A stretch of DNA of 64,000 nt from Arabidopsis thaliana (Eukaryota; Streptophyta; Magnoliopsida; Brassicales; Brassicaceae): the NCBI RefSeq assembly GCF_000001735.4, contig NC_003070.9:7626001-7690000 (forward strand), written 5' to 3'. Shown here in pieces: positions 36,746 to 48,215 of the stretch. Under the pieces are notes generated by a model. It saw only the letters and a list, made by a program, of their open reading frames with translations, did no database searches and was not told the origin of the DNA. The position numbers and the translations under genes are program-made. Every line of letters begins with the position of its first letter. The stretch's first letter is position 1.

Positions 36746-36791
36746 AAGACAAGCCTTTTATTTTTATTTTGTCAACAAGACAAGCCTTTTA
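36746..36791 (-). mobile_element. 16-bp insert (GTTGAC-A-rich, minus) with 15-bp target duplication
   Basis: AAGACAAGCCTTTTA occurs exactly at 36746-36760 and 36777-36791. It flanks TTTTTATTTTGTCAAC, which on the minus strand is GTTGACAAAATAAAAA, ending in an A-rich tail next to a repeat copy. A further related copy of AAGCCTTTTAGTT lies at 36708-36720, so more than one event may have hit this spot. Confidence 0.6.
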
Positions 36792-39053
36792 GTTATGATT
36801 AATTATGGCGACTTAAGGGATATGACATGATTTTAATTAATATCTAATCCACAATCCTTTAAAAGCTCATTTTAATTAATAGATTTTGTTTACATCATTG
36901 TTTTCAGATAATGACATAATCTAGAAAATTAGTGTATATAGTATAATAGTATATACCCTAGATTTAGAGTTTAAGTTTTATGTGTGAAGTCTAAGTATAG
37001 AACAGATCTCGAACTTACTACTGTTATCATGGCCTACGAGTATTCGAGATATCATAAATAAAAGTATTTATAAAAAAAAAATTAAAATAGTTTATAAATT
37101 GTTGATCGTCAGACAAATACTTACATAGTTTACATTGTTAATTAACCAATTCAACGTAGCATGTTCTGGTCGTCTTACTAGATATAGACTCGAACAGATA
37201 GTTAGAGAAGGATGATTGATCGCTTGTGGATCCGTGGCATGTGTAATAGATATTATTTAAAACTAGTAATCAGATTTTAAAAAAAATACTGTGAACAGAG
37301 AATCTATATTTGTTTGTTAAGAAAAAATCAAATTAGTTTTTGGACGTGTTGGCCGAGAAACATCCACTTGTAGCATTCGTAATTAAAAAGAGAATGTATC
37401 CGAATATAAGGGACCCATTAATACAAGTCATCTTCCTTTGGTATGTATGTGTGAGTGAGTGATTTTGGAGGTCTCTCTCCATATTCGACAATATATTCAA
37501 TTCTATCTCCTCACTTTCACTTCAAGTTTATTTCTTTCTAACAACTTGATCGAAATTTCGGCGTATAGTTGTTTACATTTAGAAACAATTGTCAAAATAT
37601 TTAAATCAAATCCTCAAACTTTTTGTTTTTAGAAACTCAATTTTCATTTGAACTTAGAATTCATCATGTCGACGTTCAGTTCAAACCAACATTTTTTGAT
37701 AATTAATGAATAGACTCATGCATGTGTTAGTACAAATGATTTTAGTTTTCATTATATTTCCGTGTGAGAATTATTATGTTTCTTCATAACTTTAAATGGC
37801 TCTCACATCCATCACATGGGCAATTCTCCATTATCAAGACTATATCGCTTCATAAGCAATTCTTTCTTCTTTGGGCGAAACAAAAGATCAGATTTAGCTT
37901 CGGGTTTGATGAAACTTCTCCCTATTTGCTAATCATCTCGAAAATTGCTCAAATTAAGTCTTCTATTTGTCTTCACAAATTTCAAATCACGTGCTTATAA
38001 TCCAAATGGGAATTGAATAAGTAAGTAAATAAATCATGATTAAAGCTTAGGAGCTAGATTGACCTAGTTTATAAAAGTTGGGGTCTGGATGTGAACATAA
38101 AAGGGGTCCATTTTATTTGTTGGTCAAAAACTTTGAGCGTTCACGTGATCTTAAAAAATAAAAAGAAGAAGACAGGCTTCAATATCAAGAGCTAAAGACC
38201 CAAACACTTAGAGAGACATTGACAGGTGATTTGTTATGTGTAGTGATGAGTTTCAATGTATCATCACTTTTTCAATTAGACCACCATCCCACATACTTCC
38301 TCTACACTATATACTACTACTCACAATGATCAAAGCTTTTAGTGTATGACTTGATTAAATAACAAATGCTTTTCAAACCAATTTGGACCGGTTCCGTCGG
38401 ACGGGTCCGAACATGACAAATTGAAGAAAATCACATTTTAAACAAACTTTTGTCGCTGTTCATATATGCTGATTTTATTCAAAATAAGAGATAAGAGATA
38501 ATTAACTTTTTATATTCAAGGAAATTACCTGTCTATTGATTTGTGGTCCGAATGGTTTGATCAATTGATCAGAAAGAAAATGTTGTAATGTTGATTAAAA
38601 ATAGTTGTTTTGGGTCTTGGACTTATTTGACGTTTTGAGAACATTTTTTGCTAATATGTACGATTATCTACAATTTTGTCCAATATACCTTTTTCTAAAC
38701 ATAACGTTATGCCTGAATATAGATTTCAACATATTGTTGCATAGTTAATTCGATAAAAAAAACTCTTGCTCAGTCCACTTCTTGATAGATCTTCACATGG
38801 CCATTATTCAGATCCGTGTAATTAATTATACGATCTTATCAATTTTGAAGGAATAAAAGGAGTCCTAGAAGGTTATCTATAAAAGAACACACAAAGAAAA
38901 AGGACCTTTTTATATAAGAAAAAGTGAAGTTAAGAACAAAATACTAAAAAGAATGATCACATGGGAGGAATGGAGAATCTTTGGGTAGGATTCAAGTAAT
39001 GTTCCCATTATGGGATTTTATGGTATGGGTATCATATTTGTGGGCCACTTCTC

Positions 39054-39123
39054 TGTTTTCAATTTGAGTCTTTTACCAAAAAAAATCTGTAAGGTTTTTT
39101 TGTAAAGTGTTTTCAATTTAAGT
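39054..39123. mobile_element. 38-bp insert with 16-bp imperfect target duplication
   Basis: TGTTTTCAATTTGAGT (39054-39069) and TGTTTTCAATTTAAGT (39108-39123) differ at one base. They flank 38 bases that contain TTTTACC-A8 and, further on, a T-run followed by GTAAAG, a near inverted copy. The A/T runs facing each other could reflect a snap-back or twin-primed cDNA. Confidence 0.5.
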
Positions 39124-39663
39124 ATTTATCATCACATGGGGAAAGACAAGGAAACAATAGGATAAGAGACGACAGTAGCGATCAAGATCCTACGATTATG
39201 TCTCTTTTGAGCTTAGAGATCCTGTGACCAAATTTAATTAACTGATCTGGATTTGGTATCGTTACAGTATTCATATCCACATAACCATTTAATAGATTTT
39301 AATCCAATAGATCTATGTTGCTTTACAAAGAAATATCTGTAATAACATGTGGTTACAAAAAAACCAAAATTGGAATATGGTATATCTGTAAGCTATGATT
39401 TGTTTTTTCACAGTAATATTTTGTTTGGACAACTAAAAAAGTAAAGTACAACTAAACTCTACAGAATTTGTTGGCTATATACAGAGAGAAACAAAAAACA
39501 TATTTAAAACAATTGCTAAAATTGACAACATTAGTTTCACTATATAAATCACCTAGACTAACCCAATATTACCCACCAAATCATCTTCTTCACAATTATA
39601 AACAGGAAATACAAAACAAGTTGTAATACTCATTTGTATTAAATCATCACTAGTATTTACGTT

Positions 39664-39936
39664 ATGACGACTCAAACATGCAATGTTTTCATGTTCGTAG
39701 CTATATTGACGATGATGTTTTCTGCACACATTGCTCAATCAAACAGTCTAACAATGTGTGTGAAACATTGTGCACATAACCGGTGTTTGAAAGCGGCGAA
39801 AAATTCTACTCCTGAAATTTGTGATGAAACTTGCAAGAAAATCTGCAACAATCAACTATTCGGTGGTAAAAAATTTATTGTACCTCCTCCTAAGGGAAGC
39901 TCCCACTTCTGTAGATGGTTGCCTCAGTTTTGTTAA
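39664..39936 (+). CDS. Thionin-like secreted cysteine-rich peptide
   Basis: Single exon, 90 residues. A hydrophobic signal peptide spans about 1-26 (ends SAHIAQS). The mature part has eight cysteines spaced C-x3-C-x4-C-x11-C-x3-C-x3-C-x21-C-x6-C, the same as the two genes near 49.6 and 51.6 kb. This places it in the plant thionin-like family of putative antimicrobial or signalling peptides; activity is not shown. Its promoter keeps TATATAAATC and CACCAAATCATCT in common with the other copies, so the three share an ancestor including the promoter. It is the diverged member, 10 kb away, with UREF and the SKS pair between. Confidence 0.8.
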   Translation: MTTQTCNVFMFVAILTMMFSAHIAQSNSLTMCVKHCAHNRCLKAAKNSTPEICDETCKKICNNQLFGGKKFIVPPPKGSSHFCRWLPQFC

Positions 39937-40858
39937 TTCCACGAAAAAAATTTCGATGTTTTATTTTTTGCATGACTATTTTTTTTGTAAAACTTTATGC
40001 ATGACTAAGTTATTAATTTGTATCTACTTAATTCATCGTCCTTATTAAACAAGCGTTTATGTGAACAAAAACATTTACCCTAAAAAAATATTTCGATTTA
40101 ACTAAACTAGGTCAACTCAAATATATACATAACCATTGGTTATTAGATCTTTTGAGTCTTCTCCAAAGACTTAATAACCATTTGTCGCGATAACATCGAT
40201 ACATCAAGAATAAAAATGTGACTTGAAATCATCATCAAACAACTATTACAAAACTTATTAACAAACAAAACTTTTATTAAAAAAAAAAAAAAAAAGAACA
40301 ACTGCAATTCAATAACACAGTATACAATCAAACAATCTATCAGCAAACAGTTTGGTTCGCTTAGACGCAAACCGGTCGGTTATCGTTTGGTTTCGAAGTG
40401 AACCGTAAAAAACAAATCAAGTTGAATTAATAATGTTTAGTTCCTTCTTCTCGTCTTCCGTCGGAGTTATATCTCTCCGCCTCTGTCTCCGTCGAGACTC
40501 TGAAGTCTATATCTCTCTATCACTCATCTTCTCCGACGCCTCTCGTTCATCCAAAAAGCTTTCCTATCTGTAGATTTTTCAATCCCTTTTTTTAGCGATT
40601 CAGATCTTTAGATTATTTTTTTCCCGATCGATTTCATTGAGCATACTCTGTTTTCATCTCACCTGTTCAATGGAATCAAGACTCCGAATTTATCTAAAGA
40701 GTCTTGATATAGTCACTTTTGTATAGTTTTGTTTCAATTTCTTAGATTATCAAAGTTTCAAAAATCGCTTTTTTAGATCGAAACATTGCTCTGATTGTTT
40801 CTCTATATTAATGCATCATTGTGTGTGTTTAACTTCTCTTTAGAAAGAGGTCTCATTG
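39937..40858. other. Intergenic between thionin-like gene and UREF
   Basis: The first 100 bases are 3' UTR and include a small scar (39969-40007). An A17 run lies near 40280. From 40430 the sequence is CT-rich and looks like the UREF leader, possibly with a leader intron ending near 40843. Confidence 0.4.
39969..40007 (-). repeat. 19-bp T-rich insert between 10-bp repeats
   Basis: TGCATGACTA at 39969-39978 and 39998-40007 flanks TTTTTTTTGTAAAACTTTA. On the minus strand the insert ends in eight As at the repeat. It lies just after the stop of the thionin-like gene, probably in its 3' UTR. Confidence 0.45.
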
Positions 40859-41581
40859 ATGGAAGAAGACGAAAGACGCGACATTGTTATGTCAAGAGCT
40901 TCTTCTTGTATGCAGTGGAGTCAGTGGCAATTACTTGATTCAATTTTACCAACAGGAGGATTTGCTCATTCGTTTGGTCTCGAAGCAGCTATTCAGACTC
41001 GGTTAGTTTCGTCTCCTGAAGATTTAGAAACTCACATCATTCATGTGTTGGATAACACAGCTAGCTTATTGCTTCCTTTTGTCTACTCTGCTCTCAAATC
41101 TCCTGATATAGAGACATGGCATAAACTTGATGGAATACTTAACGCTACTTTAACTAACCAAGTTTCTTCAAAGGCGTCAATGTCACAAGGATCAGCTTTG
41201 TTTCGTATAGCTGCTTCGGTTTTTACTGAGGTACCAAATCTTAAGATGATTCGTGATGCTTCTTTGGGGTCAAAAAATGTATGTTTCCACCATGCACCGA
41301 TATTCGGGCTTGTATGTGGTTTACTCGGCATGGATTCCGAGACTTCTCAGAGAGCGTATCTGTTTGTAACGCTCAGAGATGTTCTTTCTGCTGCAACGAG
41401 ATTGAACATAGTTGGACCGATGGGTGCTTCGGTGATGCAGCATCGCATTGCCATTGTTACTGAAACCGTTTTAGAGAAGTGGATGAATCGTGAAGCTGGT
41501 GAAGCATGTCAGACTTCTCCTTTGCTGGATGTTGTGCAAGGTTGTCACGGTTACTTGTTTTCTAGACTGTTTTGCTCTTGA
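40859..41581 (+). CDS. UREF: Urease accessory protein F
   Basis: Intronless coding region, 240 residues, starting at the first ATG (MEEDERRD). UreF works with UreG and UreH (UreD) to load nickel into urease, so it is needed for urea use in the cytosol. Seen: the UreF hallmark WQLLDSILPTGGFAHSFGLEAA near 21-43, QGSALFRIA near 110-118, HHAPIFGLVCGLLG near 140-153 and the C-terminal RLNIVGPMGASVMQH. Length is normal. It is tail-to-tail with SKS8, the stops being about 220 bp apart. Confidence 0.96.
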   Translation: MEEDERRDIVMSRASSCMQWSQWQLLDSILPTGGFAHSFGLEAAIQTRLVSSPEDLETHIIHVLDNTASLLLPFVYSALKSPDIETWHKLDGILNATLTNQVSSKASMSQGSALFRIAASVFTEVPNLKMIRDASLGSKNVCFHHAPIFGLVCGLLGMDSETSQRAYLFVTLRDVLSAATRLNIVGPMGASVMQHRIAIVTETVLEKWMNREAGEACQTSPLLDVVQGCHGYLFSRLFCS

Positions 41582-41802
41582 TGAAAACATATGATATAAC
41601 CTCACTTAGGTTACATCGATTAGTGCATATTGTTAATTGTTTGTAGTTTATGTGCTTATTGTTAATTTTTCAGTTGGATCATATATGTGTATTTGTAGAC
41701 AAATCTGTTTTTATTTCGTTATTACTAATCAACAATATATATGTGACCTAGAATCCATAAGGAAATATGAAATGTGTTTCAGAAAGTCATTGCAATCGTC
41801 TA

Positions 41803-44530
41803 TCAAAACCTCTCACTTCCTTCACTCAGAGGACCGGGTGTCGTGGTGTGGTGGCCAGTGGCCCTGCCGCAGAGAAGAGCGTTCTTCGGGATCAAGTACT
41901 CATCTCTGAGGGAAGTGGAGGGTGTGTAAACACGCATGTAAAACTGTTGTCCCAGGTATTGTCTTTCCCATAACTCTGATCTTAGGTTCCACATTCCTAC
42001 ATTGTCCAGTGATACGTATATGGCAGTCCATGATCTTGGATACACCTGCACAAATTCATCCAATGATCCACCTTTTTTATAACCCATACTGAGCTTTTAT
42101 GGCTAACTGTGTGATCAAAATATATAAGGCTTTAGAGGACTCTCACCTGAACAGTGCACCGTGAGACTGCGTCGTTTAGATTGTAGACTTTTCTACTGGC
42201 AGCACTCCACTTCCCAAGTTCCATCCTAATTGTTACCAAGTGATCATCAGTCAATAGTCTTGAAAATGTACACAACTTTCGATTTTCTTAAGAACTCTAT
42301 CTTGGTTTAGAGAATGCTACCAAATTTTACCGTGTGGATGCAAATATGATTGTTTAACTTACCCAACCACGAAGAAAGAGTAACCGTCGAGGTGCCAGGT
42401 CTGGACAATATCTTCCCAATTCTCGAAAACAATCTCCACAAAAGCTTTGTAATCAGTTTGCATAACAGATGTGACAGGGTATATTGCTCCATGTGTGGGC
42501 TGATCAGGTATGCTTCCAGGGTTGTATACACCGGCAATTTTGAAGTAGTCCGCTAGTTTCAAAGGTGTGTCTGTTGGGTAGAATGATGCACTATTCACCG
42601 CGTATCGTTGCTTGCCATTGATATTTCCAGCAGAGCTAGCAAGTTTGATTGTTCGAGTGACTTTTATCTTGCCATAGTGGTATGTACCTTGTGGGTTTGG
42701 CCTAGGTCCACTCGCTGCAAGGTTGGTCCTATAAGACACAAACAAACCCGCTCAAACACGGTTGTATACCACTAAGTAACTAACAAAGATTGTAATTGTC
42801 AATGAAAGAATGAAACAATACAAAAAAAAAAAAAAAAAAAAAAAAAATGAAACAATACTTGATGGCTCGTGCTTGGTCAAAAGACCAGCGCAACTGAATT
42901 GGTGCTTCTGGAATAGGTCCAGAAACAGGTCCAGCAGAATTACTGTAATGAAGAACACCAGCGGTAATAAGGATCTTCGAGGTAAACCTACTAGAGACCA
43001 CAATGTAATAATCTTTTGCAGGCTGGTCAGCTGTTATAAGGACCGAGTAAGATTGACCGACGTGAACATCAAGCGAAGAGAATGGAGTCTGAATAGTGTG
43101 TGTCCCTTCGACCTCAACTAACTTCATCTTGTGGTTTTGGATTCGGAAGTTGAGAGAGTTTTGCAATCCAACATTTGATATCCTCAGTCTATAAGTCTTA
43201 CCTACAGAAAAACTCACATCATAACTTATTAACACTTACAGTCAGAGAATCACCAATAAACAAGACAAGAAAGGTGAAAAAGCAAAACCTGGTTCAATGT
43301 TGAGGGTGGCGCCACTACCGCGCCCATTGATGAGAATTCCATCCGGGAATGGAAGCTTTCCACCATTATCGAGTTGTGCTCTCAAGTCCTATAAGGAGAG
43401 ATTACAATTTTTAATTCCAAAATTCCAACAAGCAACAACGTTTAAGTACAGATATACATCATGCATGCAGCTTTCCAAATTTGTTAAAAACACAAACACT
43501 TTGTCCCATTCTCTAAGTCTAACCCGACAACAAAATATAATCATTTTATCGCCCTACTATTTCTTTCCCCTTTTCTTGCGCCATACGTAAGAGGGGAATC
43601 GTACCTTATGGTTGGTTTTGTACCAGTCACCGATGAGAACGGTGTAATCACCAGCGGGGGCTGGGAATGGAACGGGGATTCTGGGGCGGCTGGAGATACG
43701 AATAGCTCCAAATCCACCGGCGGCTTTGTGAAAGCCGAGAGAGGGGAAGTAGTAGAAACTTCCAATCTGATCTTTAACCTGAAGAGCGTAGGTGTAGTTT
43801 TTCCCCGGCGGGATTGGACACGTCGTCCCGTACACTCCGTCCTGGTATGAATTCCTCCAGTTTCGAATCCCGCTCCTTTACAAAAAGACATCAAATAGGA
43901 ACAATGAGTCCTCTGCTAAGAATTTCATGTATAAACGCCATGCAAATATATACACCGTCTAAATTTAAATTGAAGCATTATATATATGATCCCAAATTTT
44001 TGGTTGTTATCTATTACGGAACGATTTATACCATATAGATGCAACTGACATATATATCTAATATATGAATTTGAACACATAAATAAACTAAAGTTATGTG
44101 TCTTTTTCTTACAGCCTTAACTCTAAGCAAGAGATTACAAAAGAAAACTAGACATTCGTTTTTTTGTATAAGGAAAAGGAAACATATATACCATGATATA
44201 AGGAAAGGTTCGTCGAGATGGTTGAATACGTTAATGATGAGATTATCATTGGTAACAGCGGCGATGTCCGGTCCTGGGAACTTCCCATTGATCAATATAC
44301 CCTAGTAGATAAAACGGTAAACAAACTTAAATCCAATTAACAAACCAACAAATAATTTGGTGTGGATACGGTTAAAGATAAATCACCTGTTGTGCAACCT
44401 TGAGCGGAGATATGTTACCATAAGTTACGTGCCATTCGAAGAATTTATACGGATCTTCCGCAGCGACGAAGCTGATTAGAAAAAATAGACCAAGTATCAT
44501 CGCCGTGGTGTTCACGCTTTTGACCTCCAT
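41803..44530 (-). CDS. SKS8: SKU5-similar protein, multicopper-oxidase-like (SKS8)
   Basis: Eight exons on the minus strand: 44387-44530, 44192-44301, 43605-43875, 43289-43388, 42859-43201, 42363-42728, 42147-42225 and 41803-42045. They give 551 residues. Signal peptide about 1-24, then three cupredoxin-like domains. Laccase/ascorbate-oxidase copper ligands are mostly replaced: HWHG becomes WSGI and the C-terminal HCH block becomes SRCTVQVYPRSW. It is therefore predicted to be secreted and redox-inactive or altered, as known for SKU5 relatives, which act in wall expansion, root growth and pollen. There is no GPI tail. The last 15 residues differ from SKS7. Intron 5 carries a poly(A) insertion that duplicated its splice donor. 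SKS7 lies directly upstream, same strand, same exon pattern: a tandem duplicate. Confidence 0.94.
42809..42858. mobile_element. Pure A-tract with 13-bp target duplication at SKS8 intron-5 donor
   Basis: AATGAAACAATAC occurs exactly at 42809-42821 and 42846-42858, separated only by about 24 As. The right copy borders exon 5; on the minus strand it is the donor GTATTGTTTCATT. So the event copied the splice donor 37 bp into the intron. The SKS7 intron at the same place reads GTATTGTTTTATTCTTC, a single copy and no tract. The SKS7 form is the empty site. Confidence 0.75.
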
Positions 44531-45027
44531 TTTTTATGTTTGACGAAGAGGATGTGACAACGTTTATATATGTGTTGTGTCATGTTTGGGAGAAAAAAAT
44601 ATTAATGGAAATGCAAAGTTGAATAACATGTTCAAAGATGCAGTCAAACAATTTTCGTTTTCTTCACACCTATATTTTGTTGACTTGAAAAATCTTTGAA
44701 CATACAATATCATAAGAAGTTAGTTCCCAAAGTAATACTCTCAAAGACAAACGAAAATCCAAAAGATACTGGATTTTAGAAGTAATACTCTCACTAGGTT
44801 TCAGAATTCACCAAGTCGTAATATTGACTAAAAATAGTAAAATACTAACTATTCAGAGACGAAGCCTTTTGTTCCTAACAATTTGATACTACGCAGGATA
44901 AAAGCCTACACCGTACAGCTCTTTCAAGACTTTCTTAAACATGAATCCCAAAATAAAAATATATAAAAAATATAAACTTAGCAAATCATTACAAGTCTAT
45001 CAATATATTCCATTCCACTCATATCGC
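44531..45027. other. SKS8 promoter and SKS7 3' end
   Basis: AT-rich spacer of the tandem pair. It must hold the SKS8 promoter; no clear motif. Nothing else is seen. Confidence 0.35.
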
Positions 45028-48000
45028 TCATCTGTGGCTGCTGCTGGCCCTGCCACACAGAAGAGCGTTCTTAGGGATCAAGTATTCATCTCTGAGAGAA
45101 GTAGAGGTTGTGTAAACACGCATGTAGAACTGTTGTCCCAAGTATTGTCTTTCCCATATCTCTGATCTCATATTCCACATTCCTACATTGTCCAGTGCTA
45201 TGTATATGGCAGTCCATGATCTCGGATACACCTACACGAATTCGTCCAATGAAGTACGTTTTACATAAAACTAGACTGAACTTTTATGGCCAAGTACTGA
45301 TCAAAATTAAAGTTTAAAGAACCCACACCTGAATAGTGCACCGTAAGATTGCGTCGTTTAGATTGTAGACTTTTCTACTGGCAGGACTCCACTTCCCAAG
45401 TTCCATTCTGATAGTTAGACAAGGTGCACACGGTTGGTATAACGGTCATTTAATCAACATCTAAAAAATGTACATAACTTTCGGTTTTCCTAAGAACACT
45501 TTATTGGTTAGATTGATTACCGTGTGGATTGTTATTAACAATGCAAACATAAATGTTTAAGGTTCAAGAATATAAGTGCTAAGAGAAGAAAAGACAAAAT
45601 TTGGATAATATTTCTTAACTTACCCAACAACGTAGAAAGAGTAACCGTCGAGGTGCCAGCTCTGGACAATATCTTCCGAATTCTCGAAAATAACTTCCAC
45701 AAAGGCTCTGAAATCAGCTTGCATTACAGATGTGGTAGGGAATATTGCTCCATTTGTGGGCTGGTCAGATATACTTCCAGGCTTGTATACACCGTCAATT
45801 TTGAAGTAATCCACTAGTTTCAAAGGGGTGTCTGCTGGGTAAAATGATGCACTGTTCACGGCGTATCGTTGCTTGCCTTCAATATGTCCAAGATTGTTAG
45901 CAAGTCTGATCGTTCGGGTGATGTTTATCACACCATAGCGGTATGAACCTTGTGGGTTTGGCCTTGGTCCGCTTGCTGTAAGGTTGGTCCTACAAGATCA
46001 TATCCATGAAACAAACATGTTTGCACCATGAAGTGAGCAAACCAACAACAAGTGAAACTACAAAGCTTTTGCTTTTGATGTAAGCCTAGAGCGCAAAAAT
46101 TCAAAAATATCATCTATACTAGTAAATGAACTGCTTCGAACCCCATAACTTTTAAGATCTTGAAATAGTTTTCTCCAACCACTAGCACTGATGAAATGCA
46201 AATATATATACAAAAGTGGTAATTGTCACTAAATTGAAGAATAAAACAATACCTGATAGCTCGAGCTTGGTTAAAAGACCAGCTTAACTTAATTGGTCCA
46301 TCTGGAATAGGTCCAGAAACAGGTGCAACAGAATTACTGTAATGAAGAACTCCAGTAGTAGTGAGTATCTTTGATGTAAACCTACTAGAGACGACAACGT
46401 AATAATCTTTTGCAGGCTGATCGGCTGTTATAAGGACCGAGTAAGATTGACCAACGTGAACATCAAGCGAAGAGAAAAGATTCTGAATAGTGTATCTCCC
46501 TTCGACCTCAACCAACTTCATCGTATGGTTTTGGATTCGGAAGTTGAGGGAGTTCTGTAATCCAACATTTGATATCCTCAGTCTATAAGTCTTACCTACA
46601 GAAAAAATCACGTAATAAACTTATAAATTTATTCTTTCACCAAGGACCAAACGTGGCATGCAAAGGGGAAGGGTAATACCTGGTTCAATGTTGAGAGTGG
46701 CGCCACTACTACGACCATTTATGAGAATTCCATCTGGTAAAGGAAGTTTTCCACCATTATCGAGTTGTGCCTTCAAGTCCTACAAGGAGAGTTTACAAAG
46801 ATTAATCAAATAAAAGAGTCAACGTTACATACTTACATACATCATGATTCATGCATGATTGCCTATTTGTTCAAAATACGAACACTTTGTCTCATTCTCC
46901 AAAGTCAATAATCATTTTGTCTTGTTATGTGAGATGTAGGAGAATATTAATACCTTGTGGTTGGTTTTGTACCAGTCGCCTACTAGGAGAGTGTAATCAT
47001 CGGCCGGAGTGGGGAAGGGGACGGGGATCAATGCACGGCTGGAGATACGGATACCTCCGAATCCGCCGGCAGCTTTGTGAAATCCTAGAGAGGGGAAGTA
47101 GTAGAAACTTCCGATCTGATCTTTAACCTGAAGAGCGTAAGTGTAGTTCTTCCCCGGTGGGATTGGGCACATCGTTCCGTAGACTCCATCCTGGAACGAA
47201 TTTTTCCAATTTCGAATCCCGTTCCTTTTCAAAGACAAAAAACGAGAATTGAGTTACATGTGCTAAAAATGTCAAACACATCTAATCTGATTAGCAAGTA
47301 AACCAATCTATTTTATTTTATTTTGCTAAAAAACTAATTTTATAATTGTAGTATTAATGATCCAAATTTAGCGTTTAATCTGATTTCAGATTGGATTTAG
47401 TTTGTCTTTAGAGTTTTTAAAATTATAGGTATTAACATTTTAATCCAAATCTATAATGAAACGGTTTAAATTAGGTTTTATAATATCTTTTTTTTTCTTA
47501 TCCTTATCGGTTTGATCCGTATTCGGTTCTAATCTTTGGGTTTAGATAATAATTAACACTGTTTGGCAGGAGTTTTCCACAAGTCGACCACGAATAAATT
47601 ACGGGAAAAATGTCGTAAAAGTCCCAACAACGAAGTTGTTCCAAAGGCAATCGAAGTAAGAGGGAGACGAGTTTAAGAAGAAAATGAAACAGCTTTTTAA
47701 CTTTGCATACAAACAAATTGAACGGTATATCGAAATTGTAATTGTGTACCTTTTTTTATGAGAGCCTTAAACTTTTTCTCCAACAAGTTTTATGTGATTG
47801 ATTATCAATTTGTCATATAATCTCACGTCCAAAAGAAATTCCCGAAGGAAAAGGAGACATACCAAGACAAAAGGAAAGGTTCGTCGAGATGGTTGAATAC
47901 GTTAATGATGAGATTGTCATTGGTAATAGAGATGATGTCTGGTCCTGGAAACTTCCCGTTAATCAATATACCCTACTTGAAAGAAGAAGGGTAAGCAAAC

Positions 48001-48215
48001 TTAAATTGAATTAACAAAACCAAACATTTGGCGAAGTTCAGGTTAAAGACTTAAAGATATATAAAGCGTACCTGTTGCGCAACACCAAGAGGAGATATGT
48101 TGCCATAGGTTACGTGCCATTCGAAGAATCTGTATGGATCTTCAGCGAAGGCGAGGCTGATTAGAAACAATAGAGTGGTTATCATCGCCCTAGTGTTCAT
48201 GCTTTTGACCTTCAT
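45028..48215 (-). CDS. SKS7: SKU5-similar protein, multicopper-oxidase-like (SKS7)
   Basis: Eight minus-strand exons: 48072-48215, 47863-47972, 46954-47224, 46680-46779, 46253-46595, 45624-45989, 45329-45407 and 45028-45231. They give 538 residues. Exon sizes equal those of SKS8 except the last, which is 13 codons shorter. Signal peptide about 1-24 and three cupredoxin-like domains, with the copper-ligand replacements seen in SKS8 (for example IRCTIQVYPRSW in place of the HCH block region, and the WHLDGYSFYVVG motif). Secreted wall protein expected. Intron 2 is about 640 bp and has no clear insertion. SKS7 and SKS8 arose by tandem duplication; intron sequences are still partly alignable. Confidence 0.93.

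Larger units (their letters stand above)
36528..39663. other. 3.1 kb gene-free region with short insertion scars
   Basis: Apart from the scars at 36746-36791 and 39054-39123 I see no gene. A short palindromic block GGACCGGTTCCGTCGGACGG lies near 38386. The last 150 bases carry the thionin-like promoter with TATA box TATATAAATC at 39541-39550. Confidence 0.4.

Noticed and set aside
37764-38000. 78-codon frame
   Set aside because: Looks random; no signal peptide or domain, and no promoter features.
40264-40297. A17 run as another retroposed tail
   Set aside because: No matching direct repeat on the two sides; nearby ACAAAACTT copies are a simple tandem.
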